From Yarrowia lipolytica (Eukaryota > Ascomycota > Dipodascomycetes > Dipodascales), in assembly GCF_001761485.1 (NCBI RefSeq), contig NC_090775.1:3355001-3419000 (forward strand): DNA of 64,000 nucleotides, in the 5' to 3' direction. The translations under genes and the position numbers were made by a program. The notes beneath the pieces were generated by a model that was not told the origin of the DNA, did no database searches, and worked only from the letters and a program-made list of their open reading frames with translations. This document shows positions 10,375-20,568 of the stretch, one piece after another; positions within the stretch are counted from its first letter, which is position 1; each line of letters begins with the position of its first letter.

Positions 10375-13151
10375 GGATGTATATAGTATGAATGAATAAT
10401 GATTGTTTAGTTGTGATCATGAGTGGAGCAGCACAAGCATGCAATGTAAGTATCCCTTTAGACAACAATGTCAGTCTTGACAAGTTTTAATACATAATGC
10501 CTTTCTTAATATGTGCCCATGGCATATTTCTGTCGTAAGGAAATGTGTCATAACTCCATGTTATCAATCAATGTCAGATGGCAGCCCTACATGACGCCAG
10601 ATTGTTGGCGCGCATAATTTATATCCTCTCGCTAATCGTCGTTACTTGTTTGATCTCTCACAACAAAGAAAGGGAATTACTTGTTTCCAGCTGCTTCGCT
10701 TGTTTCTCCACGGGATTTCTTCTTCTCCTGTCACGCCATTATTCTTCAGATTTACCTTGCGTTGCATCCCAGCTCGCGGAGCAGGGTGGTCGGGGGACAT
10801 TGAAAAAGCAATGAGCGCAGCAGTAACTTACGGAAGCTTACGTGTTGGTTTTTTTCGTTAGCGTTTCCACTTTATTAGTCTGGAGGGGAGCCGTTGACCT
10901 ACAAGTAATGGTACAATAGTCTCTCGGAAAGATGACAATAGTGGCCGTGCTGGTTTCGTGCTACTGCAGTGGCTACAGTATTGTCCTAGCCTCGTCTGTG
11001 GATGTCCAATGGTTAGTCTGAACTGCAAGTACAGTTCAAGTAGTGTCCTTGGTCCTAATCAACTTAACGACGTGTAGCACTGTACTATGTGTCTATGTCT
11101 TTCCCGCCTCCGGCACTTCGCATTAGATCCATTAGACCCGCCCGGTAGAAGGGCATGTGAAAGAGGCTGGAGGGGGCGAACTCAACAACTTGCTTGTAGT
11201 TGAAAGCCATGTTGTACAGTCCCTTTGATGGTTGATAGGCAGTACAGTAATGAAAAACTCCAACTCAATGTCACTCTAAAGTCAGACAAGGCCCTTCTTC
11301 CTGTTGACTCTGCAGGAATGCTCCACTTGTCTCAGCAGAGTTGACTTTTATCTGAGTGATTAAGAGGTGTATAACTTCACGCTGGTTTTCCCAGATACTT
11401 GATTTGCTACTTCTGGATCACCTTGTGGCCATTGCCCTTTCGAATATCGTCTATAGTTGTTGAAAGAACCCGAAATGCGCACAATCAAGATAATCTGGTG
11501 CCGATGATGGGCTGCCTAGGCAGTCCTTGTACACACTGCACAGTGCCCTCCAACACAATCGATACCTGGATTGAAAAGATCGACGGATGTAAAGTGTATC
11601 CGTCTTCTTTTCCTCTTCTCCTATGGAATGCTGCGCTTTTGTATTATTGGCGACCCTGTCCTCGTTCGGAGGAACGACAGGATGACAATGAGCACAGGAA
11701 CAGACTCAGTATGTGGTCACAGAAGACTTTGTAACCTGGGGGGTGTATCAACTTACGCATTATGTTGGTGATATCGAACTCTGGTGGATAACAGCACTGC
11801 TGGGGGGAAGGATATGACCCCATCATGGAGGCCCTCGGAGTTTGTTGACATCTCTGCACATTCACAAGGCTGATGTGGTTCTCAAGGTGCTCATTCAATA
11901 CACCTGTTATCCTGAAACTAACTACTGGCCGTGAATGGGTTATTTGCTTCAAATCTACGACTGCCTACACCGACAATCTCCTACGTGCAGTGCAGTGTTG
12001 TATAAGTAACTGAAGTGTTCAGGAAGTCCTCAACGTTACCTGTGTACATACTGTACTGTACGATAGTATGAAGATGTACTGTAACTACAGTACAAGTACA
12101 AGTAGCTGACTACTTAAACCGCCACTTTGAAGATTTATCTTCAAAGTGGTGATTTTATTGTTTTTTAAAACCATTGCAATATGTTTACCTCTCGTATCAG
12201 TCTGTCTGTTCTACATTGTAGTTCACATCCTCACCAACCACATGAACGTGTCAAAAATGTTCTCTAGACACTCAGCAGCTTTCCAATGGCATACTGTAGC
12301 TACTGTAATTTATCCTCCAACGAAAATTTTGAGAAGTATGGAGCATGCCACATCCGATCTAGCCCCTCACCTTATCTGCATCGAGTCACCTGACCACCAT
12401 ACCAGTAAAATAGTTGACCTCAATGCTCACAACTGACAACCAACACCTCCCTTCACACCACCATGCAAACATAGTCACAGGACTACAGAAACACTGCAAT
12501 ATGCAATACCCCTCACACTCGATTACTCACGTGACTCACCGCAAACTACACACTTTTCCCCGACAGCTTGCTGTGCAACGTTTTTCTGCGGCGTCTAAAT
12601 TTTCCGTGCGGCGGGATAAGCGTCGGGTTTTATATAGGCTTGGCATCACAGTACGTTGGAGGGGTAGAGAGTGGAGTGGAGAAGTTAGTGGTGACCCAAA
12701 ACATAGGTAAATGATATACTGTAGTCGAGAGAAGTGATAGCAGACCAGTTGTAGCACGCACACAATACCCATCTTACTAATCCTGTACCCTCGCCATTAC
12801 TAAACCCTGAGAACCCCAACTACACACGTGCTCAGATAGCAATTTTAGACGCCTGACCGACACGAAGCTTGCGGTGTGTACAACTTGAAGCGGCAGTCAG
12901 ATATGTCATATTTGGAGCTAAAGATGCAAATAAAACGCAACCTCATTATCAATTCCACAATAATAATATACCGGAAAAGTCACGTGCCCAAAAACCCTCT
13001 CCATCACGCCCCATCCACCTGCGGCAACTGATACCACTTTGGATTTTAGCTTTGTGGAGTGCATCAGCTGTGTCTACTAACCGCGCAGCTAAAGGTCTTA
13101 TAAACCACACTGCGCAACCCAGTCTCCTCTGTAAGCACCTTCTCACACACA
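10375..13151. other. Gene-poor 2.8 kb between PIM1 and UGA2
   Basis: No supported gene on either strand. Open frames are short and overlap, and I find no donor/branch/acceptor set that would join them into a known protein. Several intergenic words of the TACAGTA / GTACAAGTAC type occur, and a perfect hairpin lies at 12122-12149. CACGTG sites at 12825-12830 and 12981-12986 probably belong to the UGA2 promoter. Confidence 0.45.
12122..12149. repeat. Perfect 13-base inverted repeat (hairpin)
   Basis: CCACTTTGAAGAT, then TT, then its exact reverse complement. It stands alone in gene-free DNA, 1 kb before UGA2. It could be a binding site for a dimeric factor or a transcript hairpin. The sequence alone does not say which. 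Confidence 0.8.
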
Positions 13152-14699
13152 ATGTTGCGAGCCCTGAATACCGTCCAGCGACTTTCCAGCACCCGAGCCA
13201 TGTCCACCTCTTCCATTTCGTCTCTGCTTAAGAACCCCAATCTTCTGCGAAACCAGGGCTATGTCAATGGTCAGTGGGTCTCCTCCAAGACCGGAGACAC
13301 TTTCAGCGTTGAGAACCCAGCCACTGGCGAGACTCTGGGCCAGGTGCCCGAGTTCTCTGTCGCCGAGGCCGATGAGGCTGTCCAGCACGCACAGACTGCC
13401 TTCAAGACCTTCAAACATACCACTGGACGAGAGCGATCCAAGATGCTGCGAAAGTGGTACGATCTGATGCAGGAGAATGCTGGTGATCTGGCCACCCTGG
13501 TGACTCTGGAGAACGGTAAGTCCCTCGCTGACGCCAAGGGCGAGATTGGCTACGGAGCATCTTTCTTCGAGTGGTTCTCCGAGGAAGCTCCTCGAATCTA
13601 CGGAGACATCATTCCATCCGCCAACCCCGCCAACCGAATCTACACAATCAAGCAGCCCATCGGAGTCTGCGGAATCATCACCCCCTGGAACTTCCCCTCG
13701 GCCATGATCACCCGAAAGGCTGCTGCTGCTGTTGCTGCTGGCTGTACCATGGTGATCAAGCCTGGTTCCGAAACCCCCTACTCTGCCCTTGCTCTGGCTT
13801 ACCTGGCTGAACAGGCCGGCATCCCTAAGGGTGTTGTCAACGTGGTCACTACTAAGAAGAACACTCGAGCTTTTGGTAACGCCCTGTGCGAGAACCCGAC
13901 CGTCAAAAAGGTTTCTTTCACGGGCTCCACTGGTGTCGGAAAGACCCTTATGGGCGCATCGGCCTCCACTCTTAAGAAGCTGTCCTTTGAGCTCGGTGGC
14001 AACGCTCCCTTCATTGTGTTTGAGGACGCCGATATTGACCGGGCTGTCGACGGAGCTATTGCGTCCAAGTTCCGAGGCACTGGCCAGACCTGTGTCTGTG
14101 CAAACCGAATTTATGTGCACGAGAGCATCGCCGAGAAGTTTGCTGAGCGAATGGCAGCCGTGGTCAAGGACTTCAAGGTTGGAAACGGTCTCGACCCTAA
14201 CACCACCCATGGCCCTCTTATCCACGAGGGAGCCAAGGGCAAGATCCAGGAGCAGGTTGACGATGCTGTCAAGAAGGGAGGAAAGGTACTCATTGGAGGC
14301 TCCGACGCCCCTGAGATCGGAAAGGCCTTTTTCCAGCCTACCGTCATTTCCGGGGCCAAGTCTGATATGCTGATTGCCTCCGAGGAGACGTTTGGTCCCA
14401 TTGCTGCCATCTTCCCCTTTAAGACCGACGCTGAGGTCATTGAGCTTGCCAACAAGGCAGAGGTCGGTCTGGCCGGCTACTTCTACTCCAAGGACGTGTA
14501 CCGAATCCAACAGGTTGCCGAGGCTCTCGAGGTCGGAATGGTCGGTGTTAACACCGGTCTGATGACGGAGTGTGCTCTGCCCTTTGGCGGTATCAAGGAG
14601 TCTGGCTTTGGCCGAGAGGGCTCCAAGTACGGCCTGGATGACTACATGGTGCTCAAGACTATTGTTGTGTCTGGCGTCGAGCCCCACATTCAGCCTTAA
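13152..14699 (+). CDS. UGA2: Succinate-semialdehyde dehydrogenase, NAD(P)+ (GABA shunt)
   Basis: A 515-residue aldehyde dehydrogenase closest to SSADH. It oxidises succinate semialdehyde to succinate, the last step of GABA catabolism. The ALDH hallmarks are present: TPWNFP near 178, GSTGVGKT near 258, Glu280 in FELGG and catalytic Cys314 in GQTCVCANR. The Cys-x-Cys pair (314/316) matches the redox-switch cysteines of human SSADH. The N-terminus MLRALNTVQRLSSTRAMSTSS looks like a mitochondrial presequence. A second in-frame Met at residue 17 could give a cytosolic form. A long open frame on the opposite strand spans the whole gene and is a codon-bias artefact. Confidence 0.95.
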   Translation: MLRALNTVQRLSSTRAMSTSSISSLLKNPNLLRNQGYVNGQWVSSKTGDTFSVENPATGETLGQVPEFSVAEADEAVQHAQTAFKTFKHTTGRERSKMLRKWYDLMQENAGDLATLVTLENGKSLADAKGEIGYGASFFEWFSEEAPRIYGDIIPSANPANRIYTIKQPIGVCGIITPWNFPSAMITRKAAAAVAAGCTMVIKPGSETPYSALALAYLAEQAGIPKGVVNVVTTKKNTRAFGNALCENPTVKKVSFTGSTGVGKTLMGASASTLKKLSFELGGNAPFIVFEDADIDRAVDGAIASKFRGTGQTCVCANRIYVHESIAEKFAERMAAVVKDFKVGNGLDPNTTHGPLIHEGAKGKIQEQVDDAVKKGGKVLIGGSDAPEIGKAFFQPTVISGAKSDMLIASEETFGPIAAIFPFKTDAEVIELANKAEVGLAGYFYSKDVYRIQQVAEALEVGMVGVNTGLMTECALPFGGIKESGFGREGSKYGLDDYMVLKTIVVSGVEPHIQP

Positions 14700-15192
14700 G
14701 CAAAAATGAGTAGTTTCAAGATTAATGATGATGATTTATTAAATACCGTACTCGTACTGTCTGCGTATAGATAAAGCAACAGGTGCATTATCATCAGAGT
14801 TTATTTGAGGCGCGTGATGATGTAGCTACACTAAGATCGAAATCCAAGTACTTGTACAAGTACAAAGAAATACTGTAGCTACAGTACATGACATTTATAT
14901 GAAAGCTTACAGTGAGAAAAAAGATCTGGGTGAAACATGGATGAGGTTCGTGGTGTGCAACTGTTACACTAGAATCACCATCATCCAGTGCACAATACGG
15001 TTTGAAGACCTTCGAATATATATGACATCTTACTGATTTCTACGTACAAGTATTTCAAGTACAGGTATCAATTGGTAACCTCAGGTTTCCTACAATGCTG
15101 AAATTCGTATAAGATATGTTATTGATCAATAAATAATATGGTACTTGTAGTTTTGTGTCAATGCAAAGCATATTACGCAGCCATCAGGGTGC
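14700..15192. other. Convergent 3' region between UGA2 and the Cys-rich gene
   Basis: No gene seen. It contains near-palindromic words such as TACTTGTACAAGTA (14849-14862) and TACTGTAGCTACAGTA (14871-14886), which recur in intergenic DNA of this window. Confidence 0.5.
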
Positions 15193-15432
15193 TTATTTGA
15201 GGTTGGTGAAGTCAACCTCACCCTCGAGAAGACCAGAGTTCTCCTCACCCTGGCGGGAGCAGGTGCAATGGTTGGCAGGTCTCATGCCGCAAGAGCAGGT
15301 GGAGGAGACGGGCTTGGCGTTCTCAACGGGAGCCTTGGAGCAGACACACTGCTGGGCAGGCTTTAGGCCACAAGAGCAGGTGGCCTCCTGGGCGCAAATG
15401 CAGGTGGTGTTGTTCTTCTTGCAGCAGGTCAT
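15193..15432 (-). CDS. Small Cys-rich metallothionein-like protein
   Basis: A 79-residue protein with 12 cysteines, all in C-C or C-x-C pairs: CC, CIC, CSC, CVC, CSC, CTC. The module C-S-C-G-x(2)-P-A-x(2)-C-x-C occurs twice (CSCGLKPAQQCVC and CSCGMRPANHCTC), so the protein arose by an internal duplication. The tail GEVDFTNLK is acidic and Cys-free. Proteins with this layout are found across fungi and are thought to bind Cu(I) or Zn. I cannot name the ion. There is no signal peptide, so it is probably cytosolic. It differs from short S. cerevisiae Cup1-type metallothioneins. Confidence 0.8.
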   Translation of the reverse strand: MTCCKKNNTTCICAQEATCSCGLKPAQQCVCSKAPVENAKPVSSTCSCGMRPANHCTCSRQGEENSGLLEGEVDFTNLK

Positions 15433-15813
15433 TATGAATGTAGTGGGTTGTAGTGGTTGTAGATGGAAGAGTGTGTTTGATTCTGTTCATTTTCGGGCTT
15501 CCAAGGCTTCCTTATAAGGAGCTGGGAGGAGCTGGGGGTCATCGCGTGATCGAAGTTAAACGTGATGACTCGAAACCTTCCTGACCATTACAACGATTGT
15601 TATTGGATGTTAGTTCTTCCTGTCATATTCTAGAAATGTCAGCCCCGAAACCTTATTTGATGACCTCTATGCACACAACGATTGGCTGATTTTAAGGTTA
15701 GTCAGGTGATATTGGGAGTAAAAATAATTTCAACTACGATTTGCCAAATATTTAGGTCACGTGAAGCCGGACGAGACAAAAATGAAGATCTTCACTTAGG
15801 GAGTGAAAAAGCT
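15433..15813. other. Promoter of the Cys-rich gene and 3' side of tRNA-Pro
   Basis: No further gene seen. A CACGTG lies at 15758-15763. The run of five A at 15806-15810 (T5 on the minus strand), just downstream of the tRNA, is its Pol III terminator. Confidence 0.5.
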
Positions 15814-15899
15814 GGGCCCAACCGGGAATTGAACCCGGGACCTCTCGCAAATTGCCTAGGACACCCTAAGCGAGAATTATACCACTAAACCATCGGGCC
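15814..15899 (-). tRNA. tP(AGG): tRNA-Pro (AGG), with a 14-base intron
   Basis: Read on the minus strand, GGCCCGA pairs with TTGGGCC to give a 7-bp acceptor stem. A D-arm with TGGTTTAGTGGTA (A box), an anticodon stem TCTCGC/GCGAGA with loop TTAGGGT, and a T-arm with GGTTCAATTCC (B box) follow. The anticodon is AGG. A 14-base insertion directly 3' of the anticodon loop base 37 is a standard tRNA intron. The discriminator base is C, and CCA is not encoded. A T5 terminator follows at 15806-15810. Confidence 0.95.
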
Positions 15900-16014
15900 T
15901 CGACGATAAGATTTCACTTAACACTGGAATCAAAATCCTTGTCTCTGCTTTGTCATCAATGTATCATTAGAATAAAAAAAATTGTAATGAATCATTAGAA
16001 TTAAAAAAAAAATT

Positions 16015-16150
16015 GATTTATTGAACGCCAATAACCTGGCTTACTAGGTATATAGCTGTAATGAATCATTAGAGTAAATAAAATAACCTGGCTTACTAAG
16101 TATATAGCTGTAATGAATCTAGAATAAAAATTTAAAAATAACTTTAATTA
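16015..16150. repeat. tRNA-associated A/T-rich repeat, copy 1 (internally duplicated)
   Basis: A unit of 37 bases beginning ATAACCTGGCTTACTA occurs at 16031-16067 and again at 16083-16119 with one mismatch (period 52). Words of the type AATGAATCATTAGA recur on both sides. Bases 16015-16072 match 58261-58324 beside the tRNA-Gly gene. Both copies lie upstream of a minus-strand tRNA gene in the same relative orientation. I cannot assign a family. It could be the remnant of a small element that favours tRNA upstream regions or a shared upstream element. Confidence 0.75.
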
Positions 16151-16420
16151 ATCATTAGAATAAATCCCCCGTAACCCCAATGCATGGAAGTAATTATATG
16201 GTGTGGGAGAGACTGTTACTGTTTTAATTCACGGACATTATATTATTATCTATATTTGGTTTAAACACAAATCAGTCTTACAAATCGCACACAAAAATGG
16301 TACGTTCTAGTATTGATAATCATGTATGGTAATACGATGTCGTGCATTGTTTATGTAGTGTAAGTAGTTATTGTGCGTTGTGTATGCAGTGTAATCGGTG
16401 ACAGTGACAACATGGGGAGA

Positions 16421-16428
16421 TATATATA
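16421..16428 (+). promoter_or_regulatory. TATA box (TATATATA) of the pirin gene
   Basis: A perfect TATATATA 33 bases before ATG 16461 and 81 bases before ATG 16509. It marks where transcription of the pirin gene starts and rules out a start codon upstream of it. Confidence 0.6.
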
Positions 16429-16460
16429 GAACGGCTTTGGGACGGTTTAGATCAAAACTC

Positions 16461-17432
16461 ATGTTAAGAAAACAACAACTCATCAGCAAACTACAACAAC
16501 TAAAACTAATGTCTACCACTACCGATATTACTACACCCATTTCCAAGCCCATTGACAAGATCTTCACTGCTCTAGAGACTTCCGAGGGTCGAGGAGCGCG
16601 TGTTCGGCGTGTCATGCCTACTGGGAATATGGTGAACTTTACCCCCTTTCTTATGTTTGATCATTTCAAGGTGCCCTCTTCTGCTGGTTTCCCAGACCAT
16701 CCTCATCGAGGCCAGGAGACTATCACCTATGTGGTTGATGGATCCGTCGACCACGAGGATTTCACTGGTAGCAAGGGTACTCTTAATGCCGGAGATTTAC
16801 AATTTATGACTGCTGGACGAGGTATAGTGCATGCTGAAATGCCTTCTGCGGGTCCTAATGGAGAGGTCCGAACTGTGGAGGGTATCCAGCTGTGGGTGGA
16901 CCTACCCAAGGAGCTCAAGAACTGCAAACCTCGGTACAGAGATCTGAGAGCCGCTGAGATTCCTATTGCCAAATCGGATAGCGAGGATCTCACTGTCAAG
17001 GTGATTTCTGGCAAGTCTATGGGCGTCGATTCCGTCAAAGATCTTGCGTATACTCCTGTCTGGTTCCTTGATTTCGAATCTTCCAAGCAGTACAGCGGAC
17101 GAGAGGTCAACCAGGATATACCTGAGGGCTTCAACTCGCTGTTATATGTCATGAAAGGCACAGCTACCGTCAACGGCAAGAAGATCAAGCAGCATGATGT
17201 GGTTATATTCAAGAATGGAGGAGACTCTATCGACTTCATCCCTGGTCCTTCCTCAAGAGTCATTGTCATTGGAGGAAAGATTCTGGAACAGCCCATTGTC
17301 CAGCATGGTCCCTTCGTTGCAACCACCAGAAAGGGCATTGTCAAGGCCTTTGAGGACTACCAGACTCGAACTCATGGTTTTGAGCAGGCCAAGGGTTGGT
17401 CTTCCGAAATCGGTAAGCGGATGAAGCTGTAG
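16461..17432 (+). CDS. Pirin family protein (cupin metal-binding protein)
   Basis: 323 residues from ATG 16461, or 307 from ATG 16509. Both starts lie downstream of the TATA box. The upstream part of the open frame begins with GTG and is not a yeast start. The N-terminal cupin carries GRGARVRR, FLMFDHF, then HPHRGQETITYVVDGSVDHED and AGRGIVHAE, which hold the metal-ligand His and Glu residues typical of pirins. The C-terminal cupin ends with the RKGIVKAFEDYQ region. Pirins are iron-binding nuclear cofactors in animals and have quercetinase activity in some bacteria. The role in yeast is unknown. The first 16 residues from 16461 (MLRKQQLISKLQQLKL) are basic and amphipathic and might direct a mitochondrial form. 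Confidence 0.9.
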   Translation: MLRKQQLISKLQQLKLMSTTTDITTPISKPIDKIFTALETSEGRGARVRRVMPTGNMVNFTPFLMFDHFKVPSSAGFPDHPHRGQETITYVVDGSVDHEDFTGSKGTLNAGDLQFMTAGRGIVHAEMPSAGPNGEVRTVEGIQLWVDLPKELKNCKPRYRDLRAAEIPIAKSDSEDLTVKVISGKSMGVDSVKDLAYTPVWFLDFESSKQYSGREVNQDIPEGFNSLLYVMKGTATVNGKKIKQHDVVIFKNGGDSIDFIPGPSSRVIVIGGKILEQPIVQHGPFVATTRKGIVKAFEDYQTRTHGFEQAKGWSSEIGKRMKL

Positions 17433-18223
17433 GCCCACGAGTCTACAGTACGAATACCGGTACGTAGTCACCGAAGTCCCTTACTAACCTTTTTATATAC
17501 CTACATAGCATAAATATAAATGAACTATCAATAGCCTATCTAAAACTATCACCACGTGTAGCCTTATATTTCTGGGGCATGAGCTGAGTCGCCATTCCGC
17601 TACCCCCTTATCCCTTCATATGACGGACATGAAAAGAAACCTCATATCACAAACAGCCCCTTACGCTCACGCTCCAGAAAGTCACGCAGCTTACATTTGA
17701 GATGCAGCGCTTCCAATAACACTATCGTTGCCACCACAACGAAAGTGGCAAGACGGCTCTTCCAGTATTTTCCAGAAGCATTTTAGTAGGGCAAACGAAA
17801 ACGAAAGCAGAACTAAAGAGAAATTTCCTTTACATCTACGGATAATTTTTTCCTTGTCAAGCTCCCAAGACCTGTACCGTGCTCACATTCTGATCAGATG
17901 TAAAACGCCACTTGAGTTGTTACTCTGTGCTGTGTTTGGCACGGTTATACTTTCAAGTACAAGTAGGAGACATTGTTTGTATGGGGTATGGAGAGTACTC
18001 AGTCACTAAAAAACTAGCCATAGGACACAGAGATGATGGTAGTATCAAAAATCGTCACTCACGTGGCCACTGCCTCACAAACCCATAATCACCCTCCAAC
18101 TTCCTGCTAAAACACCTAGACCTGTTCCGCCCCCTTGAAATAGGGTTTAAGACACGTGACCATACGCCTCTTCACGCAGGTTGTATATATACATCCGCAG
18201 TACGTAGCACCTCTTCGCTAACA
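17433..18223. other. Intergenic, pirin 3' end and BSD2 promoter
   Basis: No gene seen. CACGTG sites lie at 17553-17558, 18060-18065 and 18153-18158. A TATA box (TATATATA within 18183-18192) sits about 35 bases before the BSD2 ATG. Confidence 0.5.
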
Positions 18224-19387
18224 ATGACTCGACACAGCATGGAATCCAACGACTCGAACGACGTGTTATTCGACGCGCCCTCCAGTCCACGTGACGCTCT
18301 GGCTGCGGCTTTTGGAAGCGACTCAGATTCGGACTCGGATGATGAACATCATCTCCAGAGCGGAGGACGGATGGGACGTAGCTACAACCAGGTCGACACC
18401 AGCACACAAGATGATGACGACGACCTGAACCATGACGACGATGGAGGAGCTACTCTGGAGGAGCTGGCGCAGACGGAAGACCCCCAGTACGACAGAAGCA
18501 ACTATGCAGACGACCGGTTAGGGGGCTCCAACAACAACGGAGGCCATACCCGGATCCCTGGAGGTTTTCCTGAAGCTGGAAACACCGGTTCTGGATCGGG
18601 AGGCAACGCTGGCTCCGGGTCCGAGGGCTCCAACGTGTTTTCTACCGGCTTCTTCAACCGTCTATTCAACAGAGGTCAACTGCTGCCTACAACAGAACCT
18701 CCAGCATCATCTTCGCACGATGGTGTGTTTTCAAACACTCAGGCCAATGATGACGACGAAGATAAGCCCACTGACGAAACACCTCCTACCTACGAGGAGG
18801 CTGCTGCGGATGCCACTCCTCCTTACTGGGCAACCACTATTCTCCACCCTGGCTACGCGGAAGAGGTGTTTATCGACGGACTTCCCGTGGGCTCGCCCAT
18901 TTCTTTTTTGTGGAACATGACTGTATCGTCCGTTTTCCAATTCATCGGTTTTGTTCTTACGTACCTGCTGCACACGTCGCACTCGGCCAAACAGGGCTCT
19001 CGAGCAGGCCTCGGACTCACAGTGTTCCAGATCGGCATGTACATGCGAAACAGCGGAGGAAACCCCACTACAGACTACTCGTCAGTACCTGCACACCAAT
19101 TTGTGCCCTCAGACCCCAACAACTTCGATGTACCCGGTTACGGATCCAACATTCCGGGAAACGCAGTCATTCCGACCATGGAGCATGTGGACCCCACGGT
19201 GCAGGAACAGGAGCGGGCCGCTCATGAAAAGAATGTCTTCTGGTCAGGCATTATCATGGCGGTGGGAACTCTTGTCATTCTCAAAGCTCTGTGGGACTAC
19301 TGGCGTGCTCGACGAATGGAGTTGATTGTTCTTCAAACTCCCCAGCACGTAGTGACGGAAGAAGATACCCCCGAGACTGCTGTCTAG
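18224..19387 (+). CDS. BSD2: Ndfip/Bsd2 family adaptor of the Rsp5 ubiquitin ligase
   Basis: A 387-residue membrane protein. The first 200 residues are acidic, Gly/Asn/Ser-rich and disordered, and end with the PY motifs PPTYEEA and PPYW that bind WW domains of Rsp5/Nedd4 ligases. Three hydrophobic segments follow: about 222-250 (ISFLWNMTVSSVFQFIGFVL), 262-280 (GLTVFQIGMYM region) and 340-365 (NVFWSGIIMAVGTLVILKAL). In yeast, Bsd2 in ER, Golgi and endosomes recruits Rsp5 to sort metal transporters such as Smf1 to the vacuole. The order PY motifs, then three segments, matches the DUF2370 family. The acidic N-terminal part is longer than in human Ndfip1. Confidence 0.9.
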   Translation: MTRHSMESNDSNDVLFDAPSSPRDALAAAFGSDSDSDSDDEHHLQSGGRMGRSYNQVDTSTQDDDDDLNHDDDGGATLEELAQTEDPQYDRSNYADDRLGGSNNNGGHTRIPGGFPEAGNTGSGSGGNAGSGSEGSNVFSTGFFNRLFNRGQLLPTTEPPASSSHDGVFSNTQANDDDEDKPTDETPPTYEEAAADATPPYWATTILHPGYAEEVFIDGLPVGSPISFLWNMTVSSVFQFIGFVLTYLLHTSHSAKQGSRAGLGLTVFQIGMYMRNSGGNPTTDYSSVPAHQFVPSDPNNFDVPGYGSNIPGNAVIPTMEHVDPTVQEQERAAHEKNVFWSGIIMAVGTLVILKALWDYWRARRMELIVLQTPQHVVTEEDTPETAV

Positions 19388-19633
19388 GAAAGGAGGGAAG
19401 CAAATAGACTAACTTGGCCCCCGTCAGGAAGGGGACCATTATTTATTAGACACTGCATGGCACATACTGTAATAGCATGATGGAGTACAAGCATCTGTAT
19501 TGTAGACTGTTTCATATTGCGTTCATTTTTGTGAGACTAGAAGAGTATTTGATACAAGTACTAATATATTGATCAATGTAATAACGTACGCACGATGTTG
19601 TTTTCTGTTCATCTAGTCATTATGTATAAACGT

Positions 19634-20568
19634 CTAAAGAATCTCCATGATCTTCTCATAGATGGTAAAGACAATACCTCCGGAGAGAATGAGTCGTCCG
19701 AGACGGGGAGTGGCTCCCTTCCAGAAGGTCAACAGGCCCTCCTCCTTGAAGATTCGAGCAAAGCAGTGGAAGGTGCCTCGGTATTCCTTTTTGGCCTCCA
19801 ACGATTGCATTCGGGTCTTGACGGTATCCAGAGGCATGGTGGTGTAAACAGTGACGATACCGGCAAAGGCACCGACAATGAATGTGGACAGAGACGAGAG
19901 AGGGGCCTTAGGGTCCTTCTGCCGGCTCTGAATGAACACCTTCATCCAGTTGTAAGATCCCAGGCGGACAGCCTGGTTCGCAGCCTGTCGCATGGTAACA
20001 GGGACAAGACCACGGTAGATACCGGAGAGGCCCTTGTCCTTGATGAGCTGTGCGGTTCCCTTGAACAGACCCTGGTACTTGGGATTCTTACTCTGTCGGT
20101 CGTCGATCATGGCTGTCTTGATGGTCTCAAAAGGAGTCACAGCGACGACGGACTCAAGCACACCGGCTCCCAGTCCCGCTAGAACTCCTCGAGGTCCGGA
20201 CACCTTACCATCCTTGTCGGCCAGCAGGCCCTTGATTGCGTCGAAACCAAGGAACCGGACACCAGCCTTGACGGTATTGCCGACAATGAAAGCGGGGCAA
20301 CCAGTGTACACTGCTCCGAGACCCTGGGTCTTGGCTGTGTTGTAGATGAGCACCAGAGGGTTTCTGGAGGCGGTGGATGACTTGTCAACGAGCTGGAGAC
20401 GGGTCTTGGACCATTCGAAAGGGTAGGTAACGAGACCCTCCACGGCTCCGGCCGTAGAACCGGCTACCAGGGACTTCCAAGGTTCGGCCTGTGTTAGATC
20501 ATGATGCTTGCTGGTAGTAGTTGTCGACTATGACTCATACTCACCTTCTTGGTATCTGATGAAACCAT
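19634..20568 (-). CDS. CTP1: Mitochondrial citrate/tricarboxylate carrier, two exons
   Basis: Exon 1 is 20545-20568 (MVSSDTKK) and exon 2 is 19634-20488, with a 56-base intron (GTGAGT donor, CTAACACAG acceptor). The 292-residue product has the three repeats of the mitochondrial carrier family, with PFEWSKTR, PFETIKTA and PLDTVKTR at the end of each odd helix. AGSTAGAVEGLVTYPFEW and RFLGFDAIKG are typical of citrate carriers. It exchanges matrix citrate for cytosolic malate or citrate across the inner membrane, supplying carbon for fatty-acid synthesis in oleaginous yeast. A CACGTG lies upstream at 20847-20852. Confidence 0.94.

Larger units (their letters stand above)
15900..16460. other. Intergenic, tRNA-Pro upstream region and pirin promoter
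   Basis: A/T-rich. It holds the repeat at 16015-16150 and a clear TATA box at 16421-16428. I see no other gene. Confidence 0.5.

Noticed and set aside
12414-12772. Open frames on both strands upstream of UGA2
   Set aside because: Short, mutually overlapping and without similarity to known proteins; more likely promoter DNA.
13143-14687. 514-codon open frame antisense to UGA2
   Set aside because: It mirrors the real gene almost end to end, a known effect of the codon bias. The product is low-complexity with no domain, and the sense frame is a clear dehydrogenase.
16297-16332. ATGGTACGT... before the pirin gene, as a first exon or upstream reading frame
   Set aside because: It lies upstream of the TATA box, and no branch/acceptor set joins an intron from here in frame to the pirin domain.
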